Under the pieces are notes generated by a model that saw nothing but the letters and a program-made list of their open reading frames with translations, searched no databases and was not told the origin of the DNA. Below, one piece after another: positions 9,666-16,183 of a stretch of DNA of 64,000 bases; the first letter of the stretch is position 1, and each line of letters starts with the position of its first letter. The position numbers and the translations under genes were made by a program. Source of the DNA: Rickettsia typhi (lineage in GTDB: Bacteria; Pseudomonadota; Alphaproteobacteria; Rickettsiales; Rickettsiaceae); the NCBI GenBank assembly GCA_945865485.1, contig CAMBEC010000002.1:2501-66500 (forward strand), given 5' to 3'.

Positions 9666-10436
9666 ATGAACATGCAATATCTCGACATTACATCAAAGTT
9701 CTTCCTAGTATTTGGCCAAGAATTTATTTTAATACCTTTGATTATAATTGGATTTTTAGCCCTAAATAAAAAAACATATGGCCATGCTATATTTTTATTG
9801 CTCTTTACAATGATTTTCAACACCTTCCTAAAATCTATTTTTCAAATTCCATTAGCAGAGCATCTAAATAAAACTGGATACGCCTTCCCAAGTGGTCATA
9901 TGCAAAGTGCAATAGTATTTTATGGTTGGTTATGGTTTGCTCACAAAAACGTTCTAGTTAGATCAATAACTTCAATAATAATACTTGGTGTAGGTTGCGC
10001 GCTAATACAACAAAAATATCATAATTTATATGATATTTTAGGAGCTGTTTTATTCGGCATCCTAACTTTATTCATATATGCAATGGTTCTACAAATCAAA
10101 TTATTTAGAAATAAGCCATTTTTATTAGGGTATATATTGATTGCTTTTTCTGTTGGGCTCTTGTTTAGTATGAATTCGCTGCCAAACCACACTTTTATGG
10201 CATTTATGGTTCTTACAGGATTTACATTGTCCTGGACAGTCTTTCCCGATTCAACCGAAATGACTCTATCTTTCTTTAAATCCATGATAGGGTTCATTTG
10301 TATAATAGGGATTTATTTTTTACTACTCCAACTTAAGAAGTATATTAACCTTGAATATGACATACAGTGGCTAATAATTGGAATATTGATACCATTAACA
10401 GCTAGGGTATTAAAAGGTAAGCAAGGTGATGAATAA
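9666..10436 (+). CDS. PAP2-superfamily membrane phosphatase
   Basis: A 256-residue polytopic membrane protein with about seven hydrophobic segments. The phosphatase core has YAFPSGHMQSA (the PSGH signature) near residues 76-86 and QKYHNLYDILGA near 119-130, which matches the third motif with its His and Asp. The Arg usually found before that motif is replaced (IQQKYHN), and the first KxxxxxxRP motif is weak (LKSIFQIPLAEH), so activity is likely but not certain. Family members remove phosphate from phosphatidic acid, undecaprenyl pyrophosphate or lipid A at the outer face of the inner membrane. It is followed two bases later by the TfoX-N gene. It diverges from the GlpT-like gene. Confidence 0.82.
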   Translation: MNMQYLDITSKFFLVFGQEFILIPLIIIGFLALNKKTYGHAIFLLLFTMIFNTFLKSIFQIPLAEHLNKTGYAFPSGHMQSAIVFYGWLWFAHKNVLVRSITSIIILGVGCALIQQKYHNLYDILGAVLFGILTLFIYAMVLQIKLFRNKPFLLGYILIAFSVGLLFSMNSLPNHTFMAFMVLTGFTLSWTVFPDSTEMTLSFFKSMIGFICIIGIYFLLLQLKKYINLEYDIQWLIIGILIPLTARVLKGKQGDE

Positions 10437-10438
10437 CT

Positions 10439-10777
10439 ATGAGCAGGAATTACCTAGAATATGTATTAGATTTACTATCTCACTGCGACTCTATCACTTC
10501 TCGAGCGATGTTTGGAGGATATGGTATATATAAAAATGGGGTTATTTTTGCAATTATTGCTCATGACGAACTATATTTCAAAGTCGATCAATCAAATATA
10601 GATCTGTATAAAAAGCAAGGCTCTGAAGCATTCTCCTTTGAAACAAAAGGTAGAGTATCTACGATGATCTCCTATTGGAAAGTTCCTCTAATCATTATGG
10701 AAGATGAAACTCAGCTAAAGGATTGGGTAGAGCAATCATATAACATTTCACTGAAAAATAAGATGAAACCGACATAA
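10439..10777 (+). CDS. TfoX/Sxy N-terminal-domain protein
   Basis: A 112-residue protein made of a single TfoX N-terminal domain. MFGGYGIYKNGVIFAIIAHD, DELYFKVDQSN and the C-terminal YWKVP stretch are the conserved parts of that fold. In gammaproteobacteria full-length Sxy/TfoX controls competence genes together with CRP. Stand-alone N-terminal-domain proteins are widespread, and their function is unknown. There is no C-terminal TfoX domain here. The gene starts two bases after the PAP2 stop, and the DGYDx-repeat gene follows after 30 bases, so the three may be co-transcribed. Confidence 0.85.
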   Translation: MSRNYLEYVLDLLSHCDSITSRAMFGGYGIYKNGVIFAIIAHDELYFKVDQSNIDLYKKQGSEAFSFETKGRVSTMISYWKVPLIIMEDETQLKDWVEQSYNISLKNKMKPT

Positions 10778-10807
10778 CGCTTAATTAATTTATTGATAGG
10801 TAAATAT

Positions 10808-11083
10808 ATGTCTAAAGCCACTGATAACCTAAACATAATTACTGAACCTATCATTGAAAATATTTATAACATAGATGGTTATGATAAAGACGGCTACGAT
10901 AAGAACGGCTATGATGAAGATGGTTACGATAAGGACGGATATGATGAAGATGGCTACGACCAAGATGGCTATGACGAAAAAGGTTATAATTCCTTTTGCT
11001 ATGATAGGCAAGGAAATGATTTATTAGACCCTGATAATCCAGATGCCCAGGTAGAAGTTACAGGAAATTGTATTATTTCTTGA
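10808..11083 (+). CDS. small acidic DGYDx-pentapeptide repeat protein
   Basis: A 91-residue acidic protein that I cannot assign to a named family. Residues 1-22 are ordinary. Residues 23-57 are seven tandem units of the type [D/N]GYD[K/E/Q], followed by two degraded units (KGYNS, FCYDR) and a short tail with a single late Cys (VTGNCIIS). The alternation of acidic residues with Gly resembles D-x-D-G calcium-binding loops, but the exact EF-hand or dockerin spacing is not met. The start was set at the ATG at 10808, which has AGG seven bases upstream; the in-frame TTG at 10793 has no such site. Repeat units differ mainly at third codon positions, which implies selection on the protein. Confidence 0.72.
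   Translation: MSKATDNLNIITEPIIENIYNIDGYDKDGYDKNGYDEDGYDKDGYDEDGYDQDGYDEKGYNSFCYDRQGNDLLDPDNPDAQVEVTGNCIIS
10874..11008 (+). repeat. 15-bp tandem coding repeat (9 units, last two degenerate)
   Basis: Units of 15 bases encode [D/N]GYDx. Seven clear units cover 10874-10978, and two degraded units extend to 11008. The Gly codon varies (GGT, GGC, GGA), as do Tyr (TAT/TAC) and Asp (GAT/GAC), so the units are not recent copies of each other at the DNA level. Confidence 0.85.
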
Positions 11084-11098
11084 TTTATTATAACTTAA

Positions 11099-11527
11099 TA
11101 CCCTACTAACCTGGCTGTCTTGGCAATTAAACCCCAGATTATAACCGAGCTTTTACCTGATCTTGTAAGGTATCTTAACCTGAACTATGGATAAAAAATA
11201 GAGTCATATGGTTTTATACTGGGACTCACTGTACGCACCGTCATCCTGAATTTACTTCAGGGATCTCATGAGATAGGAAAAGATTACTTGGCTGAAGAGA
11301 TATGCAAAACCCAGTCAATTCCGCATAACTATAGATAAGAAGATACCTGATCAAGCGCTGTATGACTATATTTCTTGCCGGGCATAACTAAATCTAATAT
11401 TTATCTTATCCATAGCTGGGGTTATCTTGGAAAATCCATCGTTGTATCTTTACTTGCTGGAACTACAATAGAAAAGTTTATATTCCATCTATCCTATAAT
11501 TCTAAGGTCGTAAGAATTATGCCTAAC
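11099..11527 (+). pseudogene. proC: relict proC (pyrroline-5-carboxylate reductase), split by a palindromic element
   Basis: Two pieces in the same frame read like the middle of ProC. The left piece, 11099-11176, encodes YPTNLAVLAIKPQIITELL and a few more residues, matching the 'DVVILAVKPQ' region of the family. The right piece, 11426-11527, encodes LGKSIVVSLLAGTTIEKF, then KVVRIMPN, matching the 'IVSIAAGI...KVVRVMPNTP' region. Between them lies a 247-bp palindromic element with in-frame stops. The N-terminal nucleotide-binding GAGNMG part and the C-terminal dimerisation domain are missing. ProC reduces pyrroline-5-carboxylate to proline, so this is a dead remnant of proline synthesis. The match is by eye but spans two separate blocks in the correct order. 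Confidence 0.7.
11177..11423 (+). mobile_element. palindromic TIR element, copy A (MITE/RPE-like)
   Basis: The left end reads AACCTGAACTATGGATAA, and the right end TTATCCATAGCTGGGGTT is its near-perfect inverted copy. Inside lie GAGTCATATGGTTTTATACT, CCGTCATCCTGAATTTACTT and ACTAAATCTAATATTTATCT, which recur in the other copies. There is no coding capacity. It sits inside the relict proC and separates two blocks of its reading frame, so insertion into the gene is visible directly. Confidence 0.85.
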
Positions 11528-11582
11528 GTAGCTGAAGCCAGTCCGCCTGACGGCAGAAGCTATAGCACATACCATGCTATAC

Positions 11583-11747
11583 ACACCAGGCAACAGCGGG
11601 GCAATAATCGCAAAAGATCAATAGGTTATTACTTATTTTACAAAAATGGTTGATGCTGCTGTGGTAGATGTTAACACTTCTACTAATTTTACTGATGGAA
11701 GACAATTTGGCAGGGGAAGTGAAATCGGCATCAGCACTCAAAACTGA
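11583..11747 (+). pseudogene. proA: relict proA (gamma-glutamyl phosphate reductase) fragment
   Basis: The frame through 11583-11747 reads TPGNSGAIIAKDQ, a TAG stop at 11622-11624, [20 protein letters not shown], then [20 protein letters not shown] and a TGA at 11745-11747. This matches the C-terminal ProA region that usually reads 'HSDAIVTED...[32 protein letters not shown]'. There is no start, the catalytic N-terminal domain is absent, an internal stop is present, and the 'LHARGPMGL' end is lost. Together with the proC pieces just upstream it shows that a proline-biosynthesis locus once stood here and collapsed by deletion and insertion. It does not encode a working enzyme. Confidence 0.75.
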
Positions 11748-11815
11748 TATTCTCTTAACAAAACTACTTATTTAATTATTTATAGCAGCTTAACTTCAAG
11801 CCTTATCTATTGATT

Positions 11816-11892
<77 letters not shown>

Positions 11893-12128
11893 CCAATGTA
11901 GTTTTTAGTGATAAGTGTATTGCTCTTAACCATGTTTATACAGCTTTTAAGCTGCACAGTCTGGGTTTAAAACTTATATGCCCGACAAACACGTAAAATA
12001 CTATAACTTTTTAACTATAGAGAAAACATAAAGGCTGCTTCGACGCTACCTCTCAGTAATCAAGTGGAAGCATAAACTATTTAATATTTTATAGCAAGTA
12101 CCTATTCAAATTAATTGATTAAACCCTA

Positions 12129-13721
12129 CTACCATCCTACGCTTGCGCTTCTATTTCTTGTTACTTTAGGTTTTATAATTGGTTTGTTGTTTTCTGCTTT
12201 ACCTAATGAAGACCCAATAACCTGAGCTTTTGCCACTAGTTTGGGAGGTATTTGTTGACTAGCAGATGGTACTTCTTTATTAACAGAAGAAATTTGTTTC
12301 TCACCTAATATATTGTTTCCTTGAGTTTTAGCAACAGATGTAACTACAGCTTGAGGTTTAGCTTCCTGAGCTTTATCACCAAATAACTTATTATACACCC
12401 TTTGTAAGAAAGTAGGTTTTACTGGAAACTCAAAATCACTGTGGGCTAAATCCTTAGATTTTGCTTTATTCAGACCAAGTTTTTGCCCACGTTGCTTTAT
12501 ATAACTTTCTAAATCCCCTTTGTGAGCAGGTTTTTTTTCATCAGTTTTTAACCACTCTATTCCTCCCCCTTTCTGCCCTATTCCTTTTATTTTTTCAAGT
12601 TCAGCGTACTGATTTTTCAATTGACTCATTTGCTCTTTTGATGGTTCTACACCTTTCTTTTTTCCTTCAATTACTTTATCAATATCAACTTGTAACTGCA
12701 TAAGTTTAGCAGCATCTTTCATTTGATTTTGGTTATCTTTCGCAAATTTCTCAATATTATCAAATGCCGCAGCTATGCTCTGCTGGGGAGTCAATTTGGG
12801 ATTCAGCGGAACTTCGCTTACATTGTTACTTATAGCCTCTAAGGACTTTTGTAAATGTTTTATCCCTTTTTTATCATTATTTTTCTCCATCTCTATGAGA
12901 AGATCTGTAAATTCTTCACGCGCAGCATTCACTCCACTCTTTAATCCTTGAGCTTCTGAAAGTTCTTTAAATGCATCAGCCATTTCTTGCGATGGAATCA
13001 TTCCTGGATAATCACGCCAAAGTTTAGGTTGATCACCAAATCTAAGATCCGCAAGGTTTTCTCTATTTAGAAAATCTAAAACCTGGTTATCTTTATTCCT
13101 TACCTTTCCACCAAACATTTTTGGTGCGTTCAACAAATCGTTGAATGCATGCCCAAAATCTATTCTCGCAACACGATCCTTTCCGTCTTTAGTGACTACA
13201 ATCATATTACCAGGATTAACATCATGATCGCCCGAGATTATAGACCCAGCAATTCCTCTCGCTATATCTTTGCGTAATGAAGCATTTTTTTCTCCACTGA
13301 TGTCGTATTCTCCCTTCCCCACCTTACCTTTTGTCCCATCAACGAATTTTACATGGCGCTTAGGTTTTATACGCGGGTCTTTTTCTTGAATGTACTCATC
13401 AAGAGTTCTGACCTTATCACCTTCTAAATATTTTGAGGCTACTGGTGTTTTTTTAGAAACTTTATCATACACTAATGAAACGTTAGGTGCCGCCTCGAAA
13501 TCAGAGGTTATCAAAATTGCCCTACTAACTTTAGAGGCAATGACCTCACCATAATTCTCTCGATCAGTCCATCCAGCTTTTAATTTTCGCGTAAATTCAT
13601 TATCCAAAATCGAAGGCTTTAGCTGATAATTTTTATTTCCCATCTTGACACGCGTACTGCCAGTAACCCCTCCGCTACTAACCGCATTTCCAACATCAAA
13701 TCCATCATATTCAATAGGCAT
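12129..13721 (-). CDS. putative effector with kinase-like (PI3/4-kinase-like) N-terminal core
   Basis: A 530-residue protein with no confident family name. Its first ~240 residues show a kinase-fold order: a glycine-rich loop SSGGVTGSTRV at 15-25, a possible beta-3 Lys35 in YQLKPS, a possible helix-C Glu59 in NYGEVIASKVSRAI, a catalytic-loop-like SGDHDVNPGNMIV at 163-175, and RIDFGHAF at 186-193. The last two resemble the DRHNGN...HIDFG signature of phosphoinositide 3/4-kinases. Residues ~245-420 are Lys/Gln-rich and helical, and the end is Pro-rich with a basic tail TRNRSASVGW. There is no signal peptide. It is last in a run of three minus-strand genes, 47 bases after a pentapeptide-repeat gene, with its own AGAGAG ribosome site. 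A host-directed kinase is plausible; phosphotransfer to protein, lipid or AMP cannot be told apart. Confidence 0.6.
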   Translation of the reverse strand: MPIEYDGFDVGNAVSSGGVTGSTRVKMGNKNYQLKPSILDNEFTRKLKAGWTDRENYGEVIASKVSRAILITSDFEAAPNVSLVYDKVSKKTPVASKYLEGDKVRTLDEYIQEKDPRIKPKRHVKFVDGTKGKVGKGEYDISGEKNASLRKDIARGIAGSIISGDHDVNPGNMIVVTKDGKDRVARIDFGHAFNDLLNAPKMFGGKVRNKDNQVLDFLNRENLADLRFGDQPKLWRDYPGMIPSQEMADAFKELSEAQGLKSGVNAAREEFTDLLIEMEKNNDKKGIKHLQKSLEAISNNVSEVPLNPKLTPQQSIAAAFDNIEKFAKDNQNQMKDAAKLMQLQVDIDKVIEGKKKGVEPSKEQMSQLKNQYAELEKIKGIGQKGGGIEWLKTDEKKPAHKGDLESYIKQRGQKLGLNKAKSKDLAHSDFEFPVKPTFLQRVYNKLFGDKAQEAKPQAVVTSVAKTQGNNILGEKQISSVNKEVPSASQQIPPKLVAKAQVIGSSLGKAENNKPIIKPKVTRNRSASVGW

Positions 13722-13768
13722 ACAAAGCTCTCTTTTGCTAAAATTATTAAAAAGTATATAGCTTCATT

Positions 13769-16177
13769 CTACATAATACTTTCGTTATGAAAAATTTTTA
13801 TCCTAAATAATCTAGCATCCTGTCCGTGATTTTCTTCTAAAAGAAGCTTTTTTAGATATTTTTTTAATTCATTTTTATTATGTAATTTATAAGTATGTAG
13901 CTTCTTTACTTCCTTGTTTGATATATTATATCCCTTAGAAAACAATTTTAAAGCATAAGATAAAAAGCCTAATTTTCTTATAGTTTCAGCATTTACGATC
14001 CTTTTAAAATTAGCTTCAACTTGTTCAATAAACATTATATCCATAAAATTATCTTCATCATAATGATAAAATTGACCATCAAGCATCTTATAAACACAGT
14101 TGATAAACTCTGTATTATCATTAATGCATATGCGGTGATTATTTATATTATTAATTATAGAATCTTTTATATGCAAATCTCGCCAATTAGAATCCTCAAA
14201 ATTCACTTTACTAAAATCAGAGTCTTTAACTTCTGCGCCAACAAAGGTCGACCCTTTCAAATTAGCCCCAGTCATGGTAACGTTGAATAGCTTGGCGCCA
14301 ATAAAATCAGCCTTTTGGCCATTTGACTGACTCATAATACAACTATTTAAATCTGCAAATTTAAATGAAGCACCTTCAAAACAACCATCAGCAAATTTTG
14401 TATAACCAGCCTTTATGTGATTTAATATAGCCCCTGCAAAATGCCCTCTTGGCGCTTTAACTCCATCAAAGATAGAGTATGAGAAATCGGACTTTTCAAA
14501 CCGACTTCCTTCAGCAAACTTGCTACCTGTGAAATCCGATCTTCTAGCTTCAATTTCATTAGCAAAGCAATTGTTCCAAATCGTGTGAATTGCAGAGACT
14601 CTATTAAATAAAGATTCTCCAAAACTACAACTATCAAAACGCATATTATTCAGAAGACTATCATTAAACAATGAATTCTTGGCTTGAACTCTTGAAAACT
14701 CCGCCCCTCTAAAATCAGTGCAAGTAAAATCACTATAATTTAAAGATACCCTCTCTAATTTTACAAGTTTCCAAACAGAATTATTTGCATGCAATAAATC
14801 CATTTTTACATCACTAAAACTTGCTCCAGAACATTTACTCCAATTAAATACAGCCCCAGAAAAATCTGATTTTTCCACTTTACTATCAGTTATATCAGCA
14901 TTATAGAAATTGCTATTTACCGCTACCGTATCTATAAAAACCCCTTCATTTACTAGCGCACTTTCAAAGCTAGCATTAGTAATATTCGCACCTTTAAAAT
15001 TACTTCTTTTTAAATTAGATCCAGAAAAATTAACTCCAGATAAATCGGCATTAATAAAATTCAATTCTGATAAATCCAACCTATTCCATTCATTGTTACC
15101 AAACATATTTATCTTACTTGACAGATCAGCAATAATCCTAATCTCATTATCATATTTAACCGCCTTAGGAATTAAGGATACATATAACTCTTTCGCAAAA
15201 TCATTTAGTGCTAAAGTTTTTGTACGTTTTATCCTTGTCAAATACTCAACTAGGTGATCACGAGTTAAAGTAATATACTTTTTTCTAATTTTATTATTAC
15301 TATACCCCTCACCTGGTAAAAAAACTGGATCAAATATAAAAGCTTCTGCTTTAAATATATTCCCAAAACTACCATGAATAATACGATCAGAAAGAAATAT
15401 ACCTTCTTTCATCTTCCTATACTCATTACGAACTCTAATATATTCTCCAGCTGCTTCATATAACCCTAAAGCTACGCAAGCTCTAGTTACAAAAGGGGTG
15501 CGTTTCCTTATTTCTTCAAGTTGCAGGCGTTTATTATCAAGCAATCGCTGTTGCTCATTTTTTTTTGCTATTTCGTTTTTAATATCTGCATATATTCTAA
15601 TGCATGAAACAGTAGAACTAAATTTCGCTCCTTCAGTTCCACTCCATGGCGCAGTACAATAACTATTATCAAAACTACAACTACTTAAATCAGCACGACT
15701 AAAATCAATAAAGCTTATACTAGACTCCTTAAAAAGAACCTTTTCTAAATGGACTCCACAAAATCTTGCATTTCTTAAATCACAACCAATAAAACTGGTA
15801 TTATGAAATATTGAACCAATAAAATTAGCTCCTTTCAAATCTAATAATTCTCGAGATTTTATGTTACCAATAATTAAATTAGAAAAATCAGCAACAATTA
15901 TTATTTTGCTATTATTATTTGCAGAATTTCGCTTTGTAAGAAAATTATTGAACGAACGTTCTCCCTTTTTTCTGCTGCTCAGCCACAACGCATAGGAGAT
16001 GATATCTTCTTGCTTAACCTTCTCCAGTATAAATTTAAATGTCTCTTTATGAGCCTTTACATCTTTATTATCTACTGTTAATGATGTGATTTTGAGCACA
16101 CGGTTAGAACTCCGCTTTTTTTTTAGCGAACCATCAGTATTAACATGTAAAGTTTTTTCAGATTCAGACTTACTCAT
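13769..16177 (-). CDS. large pentapeptide-repeat protein (paralogue of the upstream gene)
   Basis: An 802-residue protein with two blocks of pentapeptide repeats (A/S-[D/N]-[L/F]-x-x type), at about 112-170 and 365-675, which should form right-handed quadrilateral beta-helices. A charged helical spacer at ~190-345 separates them and contains FDPVFLPGEGY and LALNDFAK, the same landmarks seen in the larger neighbour (DPSFVYIP, LTLNDFAK). The layout is therefore shared and the genes are tandem paralogues. The C-terminal ~125 residues are helical and Lys-rich, with no glycine-zipper domain. There is no signal peptide. The start lies six bases after the stop of the upstream gene, suggesting translational coupling. 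The repeats are degenerate compared with the neighbour. Function is unknown; pentapeptide proteins include secreted effectors and gyrase-protecting DNA mimics. Confidence 0.8.
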   Translation of the reverse strand: MSKSESEKTLHVNTDGSLKKKRSSNRVLKITSLTVDNKDVKAHKETFKFILEKVKQEDIISYALWLSSRKKGERSFNNFLTKRNSANNNSKIIIVADFSNLIIGNIKSRELLDLKGANFIGSIFHNTSFIGCDLRNARFCGVHLEKVLFKESSISFIDFSRADLSSCSFDNSYCTAPWSGTEGAKFSSTVSCIRIYADIKNEIAKKNEQQRLLDNKRLQLEEIRKRTPFVTRACVALGLYEAAGEYIRVRNEYRKMKEGIFLSDRIIHGSFGNIFKAEAFIFDPVFLPGEGYSNNKIRKKYITLTRDHLVEYLTRIKRTKTLALNDFAKELYVSLIPKAVKYDNEIRIIADLSSKINMFGNNEWNRLDLSELNFINADLSGVNFSGSNLKRSNFKGANITNASFESALVNEGVFIDTVAVNSNFYNADITDSKVEKSDFSGAVFNWSKCSGASFSDVKMDLLHANNSVWKLVKLERVSLNYSDFTCTDFRGAEFSRVQAKNSLFNDSLLNNMRFDSCSFGESLFNRVSAIHTIWNNCFANEIEARRSDFTGSKFAEGSRFEKSDFSYSIFDGVKAPRGHFAGAILNHIKAGYTKFADGCFEGASFKFADLNSCIMSQSNGQKADFIGAKLFNVTMTGANLKGSTFVGAEVKDSDFSKVNFEDSNWRDLHIKDSIINNINNHRICINDNTEFINCVYKMLDGQFYHYDEDNFMDIMFIEQVEANFKRIVNAETIRKLGFLSYALKLFSKGYNISNKEVKKLHTYKLHNKNELKKYLKKLLLEENHGQDARLFRIKIFHNESIM

Positions 16178-16183
16178 TTATCA

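Noticed and set aside
9477..9677. N-terminal extension of the GlpT-like transporter
   Set aside because: The 67 extra residues overlap the divergent PAP2 gene and have no counterpart in the family, which begins close to the first membrane helix.
10874..11008. Tandem 15-bp units that could be taken for a CRISPR-like or minisatellite array
   Set aside because: The units are contiguous with no spacers, keep an open reading frame, and differ mostly at third codon positions, so they are a coding repeat.
11375..11653. 92-codon open frame on the plus strand
   Set aside because: It begins inside the palindromic element and reads through the proC remnant. It is an artefact of pseudogene plus repeat, not a gene.
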